64,000 bases of DNA. Source: Tenacibaculum lutimaris. GTDB lineage: Bacteria > Bacteroidota > Bacteroidia > Flavobacteriales > Flavobacteriaceae. How positions within the stretch are numbered: the stretch's first letter is position 1; each line of letters begins with the position of its first letter. The notes beneath the pieces were generated by a model, which was not told the origin of the DNA, made no database searches, and saw nothing but the letters and a program-made list of their open reading frames with translations. Positions 7,569 to 16,020 of this stretch are shown here, one piece after another. The position numbers and the translations under genes were made by a program. The stretch spans positions 270,274-334,273 of the forward strand of contig NZ_RAQM01000006.1 in assembly GCF_003610735.1 (NCBI RefSeq), written 5' to 3'.

Positions 7569-8923
7569 TATTTCTTCTTATTGCGTTTGTTATAGTTTTT
7601 ATCGCCTCTAGTCTTTGGTTTTTTATATTTCTTAGCCAACTCTCTTCTATAAGAACCTCCTTGATTTGTTTTTTTGTTCTTCTCCTTCTTTTCGTGGAAA
7701 GCTGGACCTGCTTCATACTCTTGAGAAGTTCTATTTTTATTTACTTCTCTTTCTTCCTTCGGACGCTCTTCTTCAGTTAATTGTTTGGTTATTTCAACTT
7801 GTTCAGGAATTTCTAACTTCGGAATTGTATAATCCATCAACTCCTCTATACGTTGTTTTGCTTCCTGCTCTTTTTCAGTAGCAAATAAAATCGTTTTTCC
7901 TTCGTGTTCTGCACGACCTGTACGACCTATTCTATGCATATAGTTTTCAGGGAAATGTGGTACATCAAAATTGATTACATGAGTAACTTCTTCTAAATCC
8001 AATCCACGAGCTATTACGTCAGTCGCAATTAAAATTCTTTTTTCTCCTTTGTTGAATTGTTCAATAGAACGCAAACGATAATTTTGTGTTTTGTTCGAGT
8101 GAATTACACAAGCTTGTGATGGATATTCTTCAGCTACACAATCAAACAACCTATCCGCATTTCGCTTGTTGGGAGCAAACACTAATACTTTACTAAATTC
8201 TGATTTATCAAATAACAAATAGTTCAACAAATTAACTTTTGTATAGAAATTTGGAACATCATAACTTGTTTGCTGAATATTATCTAACGGAGTTCCACTA
8301 ACGGCAATAGCAATTTTATGTGGAGCTATAAAGAAATCATCAATCAAAGCTTCTACATCTTCGGTCATGGTTGCCGAAAACATGATATTTTGACGTCGTT
8401 GTGGCAACAAATCAAAAATGTTTAATAACTGAAAACGGAAACCTAAATCAAGCATTACATCTACTTCATCAATCACCAATTTTTGAATAGATTTTAACTT
8501 CAACACATTACTTAATGCTAAATCGTATAAACGCCCAGGAGTAGCTACAATAATATCTGCTCCTTGCATTACTGCTTCTTTATGACGATTCAAGTTAACA
8601 CCACCATAAACCCCTACAGTTTTTAATGTAATGTATTTTGCTAACTTTTCAATTTCTTCAACCACCTGCACAACTAATTCACGTGTAGGTACTAAAATCA
8701 TTACTCTAGGATGTTGTTGTTTTGAAAACTTTAAATCTCGGAGTATAGGTAATAAATATCCAAAGGTTTTACCTGTACCTGTTTGAGCAATACCTACAAC
8801 GTCTTTTCCTGAACGAATTACGGGAAATGCTTGTTCTTGAATAGGTGTTGGATTAACGAAACCTAATTCTTCAATTGAATTTCTTAATGGATTTGATAAG
8901 TCTAAATCTTGAAAAGTAGTCAT
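7568..8923 (-). CDS. DEAD-box-family RNA helicase with DEVD motif II (451 aa)
   Basis: ATP-dependent RNA helicase. Motif I is AQTGTGKT, motif II is DEVD in place of the canonical DEAD, motif III is SAT, and the C-terminal RecA domain ends in HRIGRTGR. A lysine/arginine-rich tail follows (KKYKKPKTRGDKNYNKRNKKK region), typical of RhlE-like flavobacterial helicases that use it for RNA binding. The ATG at 8923 is chosen over an upstream in-frame TTG because a TACCTTTG promoter box (8940-8947) lies in that longer frame. The substrate RNA is unknown; ribosome assembly or cold adaptation are the usual roles. Confidence 0.93.
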   Translation of the reverse strand: MTTFQDLDLSNPLRNSIEELGFVNPTPIQEQAFPVIRSGKDVVGIAQTGTGKTFGYLLPILRDLKFSKQQHPRVMILVPTRELVVQVVEEIEKLAKYITLKTVGVYGGVNLNRHKEAVMQGADIIVATPGRLYDLALSNVLKLKSIQKLVIDEVDVMLDLGFRFQLLNIFDLLPQRRQNIMFSATMTEDVEALIDDFFIAPHKIAIAVSGTPLDNIQQTSYDVPNFYTKVNLLNYLLFDKSEFSKVLVFAPNKRNADRLFDCVAEEYPSQACVIHSNKTQNYRLRSIEQFNKGEKRILIATDVIARGLDLEEVTHVINFDVPHFPENYMHRIGRTGRAEHEGKTILFATEKEQEAKQRIEELMDYTIPKLEIPEQVEITKQLTEEERPKEEREVNKNRTSQEYEAGPAFHEKKEKNKKTNQGGSYRRELAKKYKKPKTRGDKNYNKRNKKK

Positions 8924-8939
8924 TAACAATAATTTGATG

Positions 8940-8947
8940 CAAAGGTA
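8940..8947 (-). promoter_or_regulatory. -7 promoter box of the DEVD helicase gene
   Basis: TACCTTTG on the minus strand, 16 bases upstream of the ATG. It supports transcription of the helicase together with the small coupled gene. Confidence 0.6.
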
Positions 8948-8991
8948 CAACCAATATTTTGTATATTTAAAGGACTTAATTCATTTTGATT

Positions 8992-9453
8992 ATGGAAACA
9001 CCTAAAAGATTAGAGCAGGCACTTATAAAGCTTTATAATGCTTTTCATAATGACGAATTAAACCCAGAATGTTGTTCAGCTTGTGCTGTAGGTAATATTC
9101 TAGATAACCGAGATAGCTGGAAACACCTAACTAATGGTCATGGTTCGTTAGAGTTAAGCTATGTGGGTAGAGTGCATCAAAATTTAGGCAGAAAATTTAA
9201 TGGCTACTCACCTTTAGAGCTTTTACAGATTGAAAAAGTATTTTTAGAGGCTTGCGGATTTACAGTTCCTCTATGTCATTACAACCCTAAACCTCAAAAC
9301 CCAACCAATAAAGAAATTTTGTTTAACGGTTTGTGTTTAGTGGTTAAGCATTTATGCGAGCTAGAAAACATACCTAATGTTATGGATTATGCTAAGGTTT
9401 TTGAATATGAACAAGATAATCCTGTTTATAAATTTGATGTGATTTACGAGTAA
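8992..9453 (+). CDS. Conserved Cys-containing protein of unknown function (153 aa)
   Basis: Cytoplasmic protein with no signal peptide. It starts METPKRLEQALIKLYNAF and has a cysteine group NPECCSACAVGNIL near residues 24-37. Further on it has HGSLELSYVGRVHQNLGRKF and a third cysteine region near CGFTVPLCHY. The cysteines and histidines could bind metal, but I do not recognise a characterised family. The ATG at 8992 is used; a TTG two codons earlier is less likely. It is divergent from the helicase and convergent with the zinc-ribbon small gene, whose stop lies one base after this stop. Confidence 0.8.
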   Translation: METPKRLEQALIKLYNAFHNDELNPECCSACAVGNILDNRDSWKHLTNGHGSLELSYVGRVHQNLGRKFNGYSPLELLQIEKVFLEACGFTVPLCHYNPKPQNPTNKEILFNGLCLVVKHLCELENIPNVMDYAKVFEYEQDNPVYKFDVIYE

Positions 9454-9454
9454 A

Positions 9455-9583
9455 TCATCTTGCAAAAAACATTGTTTTGCAATCAAAACACTTAAATTTT
9501 TTCTTATTAAAAAAGATTATCTTTTGAAAGAGGCTTCTTCTTTTTCTTCTAACCGAAATAGATTGGCAATTTGGACAATTCAT
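9455..9583 (-). CDS. 42-residue zinc-ribbon-like small protein
   Basis: An ATG at 9583 opens 42 codons ending TGA at 9455. The product starts MNCPNCQSISVRRKRR and later has KCFDCKTMFFAR, giving two CxxC knuckles separated by a strongly basic, hydrophobic linker. That is a typical one-ribbon treble or zinc-ribbon layout. The four cysteines in zinc-ligand spacing make chance unlikely. The gene fills what would otherwise be an empty 303-base gap and ends one base from the converging gene at 8992-9453. A nucleic-acid-binding role is an inference from the charge and the ribbon. Confidence 0.7.
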   Translation of the reverse strand: MNCPNCQSISVRRKRRSLFQKIIFFNKKKFKCFDCKTMFFAR

Positions 9584-9707
9584 AGATTTAGTTTGGTTTA
9601 AATATTTAGTAGATAGCTACAAAAGAAAACCATTCAGTTTAACTAAACGTTAAAAAATCTATAATTGGTTGATTATTAATTATAAATGGTTGTTTTTATT
9701 GTATAAA

Positions 9708-9735
9708 AAAACCGATACAATACTGTATCGGTTTT
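9708..9735 (-). terminator. Terminator of the nqr operon
   Basis: Arms 9708-9719 and 9724-9735 (AAAACCGATACA / TGTATCGGTTTT type) around loop ATAC. It lies 22 bases after the nqrF stop and ends in a T-run on the minus strand. Confidence 0.88.
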
Positions 9736-9756
9736 ATATGTAGAGTCAATAAGTGA

Positions 9757-11073
9757 TTATCCTCCAAAGTCATCAAAACGAATGTTTTCGTCATCTAGAC
9801 CAAAATCTTCACCCATTTTTTGTACTGCTTTATTCATTAATGGTGGTCCACAGAAATATAATTCTAAATCCTCAGGACTTTCATGCTTAGATAAATATTG
9901 GTCTATTACAACTTGGTGAATAAACCCAACAAAACCATCTCCGCTTTCATCATTAATATCTTTTTTAACCTTCCAGTTATCTTCTTCTAATGGCTCAGAT
10001 AATGCCAAGTAGAATTTAAAGTTTGGAAAGTCTTTTTCTAACGCTCTAAAGTAGTGAATGTAGAATAATTCTGCTTTAGAACGACCTCCATACCAGTATG
10101 TTACTTTTCTACCAGTCTTTAAAGTTCTAAATAAATGATAAATATGTGAACGCATTGGTGCCATACCAGCTCCACCACCTACATATAACATTTCAGCTTC
10201 AGAATCATTGATGAAGAATTCACCATAAGGTCCAGAAATAGTTACTTTATCTCCTGGCTTTTGATTAAAAATATACGAAGATGCCACCCCTGGATTTACA
10301 TCCATCCATCCGCCTTTAGCACGGTCGAAAGGAGGTGTTGCTACACGAACATTTAACATGATTTCTCTTCCTTCTGCAGGGTAAGAAGCCATAGAGTATG
10401 CTCTCTCTACAGTTTCTTCATTCTTCATTACCAATGGCCTTAGGTTAAATTTATCCCAATCAGCCTCAAATTTATCAGGTTCACCTGGATGATCTTGTGG
10501 ATGAGCAGAAATATCCATGTCAGCATATTTTATTTCACATGGTGGTATTTCAATTTGAATATACCCACCTGCTTTATAATCCATTTCTTCTGGAATCTCA
10601 ACTACAAACTCCTTAATAAAGGTTGCTACGTTATAGTTTCTTACAACAGTTGCTTCCCATTTCTTAATTCCGAAAATTTCTTCTGGAATAGAAATGTCCA
10701 TGTCTTGTTTTACTTTTACCTGACATGCTAAACGAATACCATGTTGTAATTCTTTACGTGTAAAGTGTGGCGTTTCTGTTGGTAAAGCTTCACCTCCACC
10801 AGAGTTTACGTGACACTCACATTGTACACAAGAACCACCTCCACCACATGCTGATGGTAAGAAGATTTTTTCATTACCTAAGGTAGATAACAAAGTTCCT
10901 CCTGATGGTACTTCTATTGTTTTTTCACCATTGATTGTAATTTTTACAGGTCCAGATGGTGCTAACTTTTGTTTTACAAATAATAATAACGCTACTAAAA
11001 CTAAGATTACCGCTAAAAACGCTAATACTGTAATAGCAACTGTTCCTCCTGTGCTTACTTCTAAAAATACCAT
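9757..11073 (-). CDS. nqrF: Na+-translocating NADH:quinone reductase subunit F
   Basis: NADH-oxidising entry subunit of the sodium pump. An N-terminal membrane helix (about 10-34) is followed by a 2Fe-2S ferredoxin domain with cysteines C76, C82, C85 and C117. The FAD-binding region has RAYSMASYP and the NADH-binding region has [14 protein letters not shown]. It ends [14 protein letters not shown], as family members do (residues near 438). It is the last gene of the operon and overlaps nqrE by one base (TAATG). Electrons pass from NADH through FAD and the 2Fe-2S centre to the membrane subunits. Confidence 0.97.
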   Translation of the reverse strand: MVFLEVSTGGTVAITVLAFLAVILVLVALLLFVKQKLAPSGPVKITINGEKTIEVPSGGTLLSTLGNEKIFLPSACGGGGSCVQCECHVNSGGGEALPTETPHFTRKELQHGIRLACQVKVKQDMDISIPEEIFGIKKWEATVVRNYNVATFIKEFVVEIPEEMDYKAGGYIQIEIPPCEIKYADMDISAHPQDHPGEPDKFEADWDKFNLRPLVMKNEETVERAYSMASYPAEGREIMLNVRVATPPFDRAKGGWMDVNPGVASSYIFNQKPGDKVTISGPYGEFFINDSEAEMLYVGGGAGMAPMRSHIYHLFRTLKTGRKVTYWYGGRSKAELFYIHYFRALEKDFPNFKFYLALSEPLEEDNWKVKKDINDESGDGFVGFIHQVVIDQYLSKHESPEDLELYFCGPPLMNKAVQKMGEDFGLDDENIRFDDFGG

Positions 11074-11822
11074 TATTCTGTAATTTCTTTAGTGTTATTA
11101 GCTAATTCTTCAGCTTTCTCTTCAGTTGTTTCAACTTTCTTCTCTTCTACTTCTTTCTTTTCAACCTGAACTGCTGTAGTTTCTTCTTTTTTACCTTCAT
11201 CATCACCTCCTGTTAACATTCCACCGAAACTCATAAATCCGATAGCCATTAAACCTGTAATGATAAATGTAATACCTAATCCTCTTAATGCTGGTGGTAC
11301 AGATGAATATCTAATTTTTTCACGAATAGCTGCAATTGCTAAAATTGCTAAGAACCATCCAATACCAGATCCTACTCCATAAGTTAATGATAAACCTAAT
11401 GTTGGGATTTCACGAGATTGCATGAATAATGATCCTCCTAAAATTGCACAGTTTACAGCAATTAACGGTAAGAAAATTCCTAAAGAGTTATATAATGCTG
11501 GCGCAAATTTTTCTACAATAATTTCTACCAATTGTACCATGGTTGCAATTGTTGCAATAAACATGATAAATGATAAGAAACTTAAATCATAATCTGCATA
11601 CTCAGCTCCTAACCACTTTAAAGCTCCTGGTTGTAATAAATACTGATCTAACAACCAGTTTACTGGTACAGTTACCGCTAATACAAAAATAACGGCTGCT
11701 CCTAAACCTACGGCTGTTGATACTTTTTTAGATACTGCTAGGTACGAACACATTCCTAAGAAGGTTGCGAATACCATGTTATCTATAAATATCGACTTGA
11801 AAAATAATTCTATATGTTCCAT
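11073..11822 (-). CDS. nqrE: Na+-translocating NADH:quinone reductase subunit E, with charged C-terminal extension
   Basis: Integral membrane subunit with six predicted helices ([23 protein letters not shown] start). The core matches NqrE up to about residue 203. NqrE is usually about 200 residues; this one has 249, adding a tail of some 45 residues rich in Lys and Glu ([20 protein letters not shown]). The tail is in frame right up to the stop that overlaps nqrF, so it is not a frameshift artefact. An 85-base spacer separates it from nqrD, while other junctions in the operon are 2-3 bases. Confidence 0.96.
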   Translation of the reverse strand: MEHIELFFKSIFIDNMVFATFLGMCSYLAVSKKVSTAVGLGAAVIFVLAVTVPVNWLLDQYLLQPGALKWLGAEYADYDLSFLSFIMFIATIATMVQLVEIIVEKFAPALYNSLGIFLPLIAVNCAILGGSLFMQSREIPTLGLSLTYGVGSGIGWFLAILAIAAIREKIRYSSVPPALRGLGITFIITGLMAIGFMSFGGMLTGGDDEGKKEETTAVQVEKKEVEEKKVETTEEKAEELANNTKEITE

Positions 11823-11835
11823 ATTTTTATAGTAT

Positions 11836-11860
11836 TTAGTATTGAGTAGTTAGTATTGAG
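11836..11860. repeat. Short direct repeat inside the nqr operon
   Basis: TTAGTATTGAG occurs at 11836-11846 and again at 11850-11860, inside the 85-base nqrD-nqrE spacer. On the minus strand further TGAGA/TTGAGA-like words follow. It looks like intergenic low-complexity repeat DNA inserted between co-transcribed genes. Confidence 0.6.
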
Positions 11861-11907
11861 TTTATTGATAGCATCTCAATTCTCATATCTAACGTCTCAT
11901 TACTATT

Positions 11908-12552
11908 TTAATCTTCTACTAATGCTTTATTTCTTGTACGTTGTACCCAAATAATGATACCTACAACGATTAATGCCATTGGTGATAATAACATAAATCC
12001 GTTGTTTTCATATCCTAAAGCATACAATCCTGTTTTCTCAATAGGATCACCTAATACTTTAAATCCTAATAAAGTACCAGAACCTAATAACTCTCTAAAG
12101 AAACCTACAATAATTAAGATTACTGCGTATCCTAAAGCATTACCAATACCATCTAAGAAAGATCTCCAAGGTCCGTTTCCTAAAGCAAATGCTTCAAAAC
12201 GCCCCATGATAATACAGTTTGTAATAATTAACCCAATAAATACCGATAGGGTTTTACTTAAATCGTACGCAAATGCTTTTAACACTTGGTCTACAATAAT
12301 TACTAAAGTAGCTACTACGATTAACTGTACAATAATTCTAATTTTTGATGGAATAATATTTCTCATTAACGAGATTACCACGTTTCCTACTCCTAATACA
12401 AATAATACCGATAAAGACATTACAATAGAAGCTTTTAACTCTGCCGTAATTGCTAATGCAGAACAAATACCTAATACTTGAATAGTAATTGGGTTATTAT
12501 CTGCTAATGGATCAGTAATTAACGCTGCGTCTTTTTTTGATAAAAGTCCCAT
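11908..12552 (-). CDS. nqrD: Na+-translocating NADH:quinone reductase subunit D
   Basis: Six-helix membrane subunit that pairs with NqrE in the sodium channel part of the pump. The 214-residue product starts MGLLSKKDAALITDPLADNN and shows the family helices, including GICSALAITAELKASIVMSL and FVIGLIITNCIIMGR-like segments. Length is normal for the family. It starts two bases after nqrC. Confidence 0.97.
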   Translation of the reverse strand: MGLLSKKDAALITDPLADNNPITIQVLGICSALAITAELKASIVMSLSVLFVLGVGNVVISLMRNIIPSKIRIIVQLIVVATLVIIVDQVLKAFAYDLSKTLSVFIGLIITNCIIMGRFEAFALGNGPWRSFLDGIGNALGYAVILIIVGFFRELLGSGTLLGFKVLGDPIEKTGLYALGYENNGFMLLSPMALIVVGIIIWVQRTRNKALVED

Positions 12553-12554
12553 AT

Positions 12555-13295
12555 TTATTTTAATGTTTTAAAGTAAGGTACGTATAAACCTAATTCAGAT
12601 TTAATCATTGCAGCCACACCGTCTCCAGTAATAGTAGCTCCTGCAATTGCATCTACCTCGTTATCATTTTTATCTTCATTCTTTGGATCATTGTTTGATT
12701 TAGAAACTGCAATTCCTTTAAAAGAACCGTTGTTCATTAAATCTTCTCCAATAAAATCATCCATAAAGTAACGTTGCTTAATGTTAGCTCCTAAACCTGG
12801 TGTTTCTCCTTTATGATCGAAGAAAACTCCTTGAACTACCATGTTTTTATCCATTGCAACATACCCCCAAATAGCATCCCAAAGACCTTTACCTCTAATT
12901 GGTGCGATGTAAAATGTAGTTCCATCTTTTTCACCTACAAATAATGGTAATTTTCTTGTTTTACCTTCTTTAGCTGCTGTTTGTTGTTTTTTAACATCAA
13001 TTAAATATGCTTTAGCATCTTCAGAAACATTTTCTCCTTCAATTACTAATTGCTTTTTGATGTATTTAGCAAACTCATCTGCTACTTTATCTTTTGAAAC
13101 AAATACAATACTTGTTTCATCATTTTCGTTTACACCCATTGCATACAAAATATTTTGTTGCTTTTCGATACGTTTGTTAGCATCGATTGTTGGGCGAAGT
13201 GATGACGCTGTAAAAGCTAACAACGCACCTACTACTAGTACCATTCCTATTGCGAATACTACTGTATATACATTACTATCTGTCTTCTTACTCAT
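12555..13295 (-). CDS. nqrC: Na+-translocating NADH:quinone reductase subunit C
   Basis: Subunit with one N-terminal membrane helix (about 10-30) and a periplasmic FMN domain. The covalent FMN attachment motif DAIAGATIT is present, placing the modified threonine at about residue 221. Flavinylation needs the ApbE transferase, which is not in this window. Length 246, close to family norm. Junctions with nqrB and nqrD are two bases each. Confidence 0.97.
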   Translation of the reverse strand: MSKKTDSNVYTVVFAIGMVLVVGALLAFTASSLRPTIDANKRIEKQQNILYAMGVNENDETSIVFVSKDKVADEFAKYIKKQLVIEGENVSEDAKAYLIDVKKQQTAAKEGKTRKLPLFVGEKDGTTFYIAPIRGKGLWDAIWGYVAMDKNMVVQGVFFDHKGETPGLGANIKQRYFMDDFIGEDLMNNGSFKGIAVSKSNNDPKNEDKNDNEVDAIAGATITGDGVAAMIKSELGLYVPYFKTLK

Positions 13296-13297
13296 AA

Positions 13298-14503
13298 TTA
13301 GGCAGTTTTAGCTTTTAAACGTTTTAATCTTCTCTTTACATTTCCTTGAACCACATAGTGATCAATAGTTGGAGCAAATACATTCATTAATAAGATTGCT
13401 AACATTACTCCTTCTGGATATGCTGGGTTGAATACACGAATCATAATTGAGATAAACCCGATTAAGAAACCGTAAATCCATTTTCCTTTGTTAGTTTGTG
13501 CTGCAGTTACAGGGTCAGTTGCCATGTATACCGCACCAAAAGCGAAACCTCCAATTAATAAATGTTTCCAGAAATCTAAACTCATTAATCCGTAAAACTT
13601 ACTAGTTTCACCAACCCACCCCATATCAACTACTTGATTAAAGATGAATCCCATTACTAAAGCTCCGATTACTGAAGATAACATGATTCTCCAGCTTCCA
13701 ATCTTTGTAAAGATTAAGAATAAAGCTCCTAATAAGATTAATAATGTTGACGTTTCTCCTACAGAACCTGGAATAAATCCGAAGAACATATCAGAAACTG
13801 AATAACTAATTGGTTGTGATTGTGCTAAACTCCCTAAAACCGTTTCACCTGAAATTGCATCAGCAGTTCCTGCAGCTTCTACTGCTCCGTGAACCCATAC
13901 TTTATCTCCCGACATCCATGTTGGATATGCGAAGAATAAAAATGCACGAATTGTTAACGCTGGGTTTAAGATGTTCATTCCTGTACCACCAAATACTTCT
14001 TTACCAATTACAACACCGAAAGCTACTGCTACGGCTAACATCCATAATGGTAAATCTACTGGTACAATTAACGGAACTAACATTCCTGTTACTAAGTAAC
14101 CTTCTTCTACTTCATGTCCTTTAATTACAGCAAAGATAAATTCGATTACTAAACCTACTAAATACGATACAATTACTAATGGTAAAATTTTAGTTAAACC
14201 AACTAAGAAATTGTCCATATTCCAAAAGTCTCCACTAAAGAAAGACATTCCTTCTGTAAAGCCATTAATTGCAGCGTTATGTTGGTACCCTGCATTAAAC
14301 ATACCGAAAAGTAAACATGGTACTAATGCCATAATTACCGTATTCATAGTACGTTTTAAATCATCGGCTGCCTTGATATGAGTTCCTCCATGAGTAGTCT
14401 CATTTGGCAAATATAAAAAGGTGTGGATTGCGTTAAACGCAGGTGCCATCTTAGTACCTTTATATTTCTCTTTTAAATTATGTAAATTTTGTTTTAAGCC
14501 CAT
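13298..14503 (-). CDS. nqrB: Na+-translocating NADH:quinone reductase subunit B
   Basis: Main membrane subunit (401 aa, about ten helices). It carries the second covalent FMN, whose attachment site is the threonine in DAISGETVLGS at about residue 221. Other family segments are visible: VFGGTGMNILNPALTIRAF and FGAVYMATDPVTAAQTNKG. It lies three bases after nqrA. Confidence 0.97.
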   Translation of the reverse strand: MGLKQNLHNLKEKYKGTKMAPAFNAIHTFLYLPNETTHGGTHIKAADDLKRTMNTVIMALVPCLLFGMFNAGYQHNAAINGFTEGMSFFSGDFWNMDNFLVGLTKILPLVIVSYLVGLVIEFIFAVIKGHEVEEGYLVTGMLVPLIVPVDLPLWMLAVAVAFGVVIGKEVFGGTGMNILNPALTIRAFLFFAYPTWMSGDKVWVHGAVEAAGTADAISGETVLGSLAQSQPISYSVSDMFFGFIPGSVGETSTLLILLGALFLIFTKIGSWRIMLSSVIGALVMGFIFNQVVDMGWVGETSKFYGLMSLDFWKHLLIGGFAFGAVYMATDPVTAAQTNKGKWIYGFLIGFISIMIRVFNPAYPEGVMLAILLMNVFAPTIDHYVVQGNVKRRLKRLKAKTA

Positions 14504-14506
14504 ATC

Positions 14507-15859
14507 TTATCCTAATTCTTCTCTCATTAAATCTAATCCTTCACGAATTATTTTTTGGTGAGGTTGTTTCGATACACAAATAAATTCTGTTAATGCAAAA
14601 TCTTCTGGTGCAATTTCATAAGCTCCTAATCCTTCCATTTCGTCAAGATCTTTATACATACAAGCTTTTAATAATTGCATCGGATAGATATCTAACGGAA
14701 AAATCTCTTCATACGAACCAGTTACCACAAATGCTCTGTGTTCTCCATTAGTATTCGTATTTAGGTCATATTTTTTCTTTGGGTTTAACCAAGAGAACGT
14801 CAATGCTCTAGAAGCAGATATCTTGTTAAAGATTGGCTTATTCCATCCGAAGAATTCATAATCATCTCCTTCTGGAATTGCAGTAATCATATTGTCATAG
14901 TATCCTAAGAAACCTTCTTGACCTACCTGCTCTCCGCTTAACACATTTCCACTAATAACACGTGCATTATCGGCATCTAAGTTTCCTTTAACAACATCAG
15001 CAATTTGCGCTCCTGCTTTTGCAGTTACATACTGTGGTTTGTTAAATTTAGATCCTGCTAATGCAATTGTACGAGTAATGTTAAACTTACCTGTTAATAA
15101 TAACTCACCAATAACTACCAAGTCTTGCGGTGTTACTACCCACACAACTTCTCCTTTGTTAATAGGACTAATTTGTGCGATTTGTGTACTCACATTACCA
15201 GATGGGTGTGGTCCAGAAACCTTATGTAATTCAACACCTTTTACTCCTTTAAATGGAGATAATGTTGAATTCGCCGCTACAGAAACATGAACTTTACCAG
15301 TAGTTAACTTTGTTAACGCTGTTAAAGCAGCTTGTAACTCAGCTTCTTTACCCTTCAAGGCATAATCATAATCAGCTGCTAAAGGCGCACTTGCATAAGC
15401 AGATACAAAAATAGCTTTTGGTGCTTGATTTGGATTTGCAACCACGTCGTACGGACGTTGTTTTACAAACGGCCAACAACCTGAAGCAAACAAGTGGTTT
15501 TTAACCTCTTCTCCAGACATTGCGTCTACATCTTTTTTACCAAAATCTTTGTATTCCTGCTGTGCATCAGCAGTGATTTTAATTGCTAAAACTTTTCTTC
15601 GTGCTCCACGAACGATTTCTGTAACTTTACCACTAACAGGGCTAGAGAATAAAATACGCTCATCACTTTTTGAATAAAAAAGTGCTTCACCTGCTTTTAC
15701 TTCTGTACCTTCTTTTGCTAAAATTTTAGGAATAACGCCGTGAAAATCATCTGGCTTCACTGCAAACACACTACCTAATGGAAGTTCGGTAGTTACCTGT
15801 TCTGCCTCGCCAACTAGCTTGATATCCAAGCCTTTCTTAATACGGATGTCTTTTGACAT
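14507..15859 (-). CDS. nqrA: Na+-translocating NADH:quinone reductase subunit A
   Basis: Peripheral cytoplasmic subunit that contributes to quinone binding. The 450-residue product starts MSKDIRIKKGLDIKLVGEAE and has the Rnf/Nqr-type barrel region (GTEVKAGEALFYSKSDERI). It is first in a six-gene operon in the standard order A-B-C-D-E-F. The promoter box TAAATTTG (15894-15901) lies upstream. The complete pump exports Na+ while oxidising NADH, which suits a marine organism. Confidence 0.97.
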   Translation of the reverse strand: MSKDIRIKKGLDIKLVGEAEQVTTELPLGSVFAVKPDDFHGVIPKILAKEGTEVKAGEALFYSKSDERILFSSPVSGKVTEIVRGARRKVLAIKITADAQQEYKDFGKKDVDAMSGEEVKNHLFASGCWPFVKQRPYDVVANPNQAPKAIFVSAYASAPLAADYDYALKGKEAELQAALTALTKLTTGKVHVSVAANSTLSPFKGVKGVELHKVSGPHPSGNVSTQIAQISPINKGEVVWVVTPQDLVVIGELLLTGKFNITRTIALAGSKFNKPQYVTAKAGAQIADVVKGNLDADNARVISGNVLSGEQVGQEGFLGYYDNMITAIPEGDDYEFFGWNKPIFNKISASRALTFSWLNPKKKYDLNTNTNGEHRAFVVTGSYEEIFPLDIYPMQLLKACMYKDLDEMEGLGAYEIAPEDFALTEFICVSKQPHQKIIREGLDLMREELG

Positions 15860-15893
15860 AGGAACTGATTAATTTGATTTTCTTAAAAACACG

Positions 15894-15901
15894 CAAATTT
15901 A
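15894..15901 (-). promoter_or_regulatory. Putative -7 box of the nqr operon
   Basis: TAAATTTG on the minus strand, about 34 bases upstream of the nqrA ATG. It matches TAnnTTTG; no clear -33 element at standard spacing. Confidence 0.45.
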
Positions 15902-15982
15902 AAAATTTTACCCCCCTTTACAGAACAAAACAATCCATATCTTTACTTTACCTTCTTATTTATATTTATTCTAAATAAAAAC

Positions 15983-16013
15983 CTTGTCTTTGGCGTATAT
16001 TTTGATATTTTTG
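15983..16013 (+). promoter_or_regulatory. Promoter of the T9SS plug gene
   Basis: CTTG at 15983-15986, a 19-base spacer, and TATTTTTG at 16006-16013. This fits the Bacteroidota -33/-7 layout. The ATG follows after seven bases, so the 5' leader must be very short or absent. Confidence 0.6.
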
Positions 16014-16020
16014 TTACATC

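Noticed and set aside
11954..12481. 175-codon plus-strand open frame opposite nqrD
   Set aside because: It lies wholly inside nqrD; the product is Pro/Asn/Thr/Ile-rich and shows no domain. It arises from reverse reading of hydrophobic codons.
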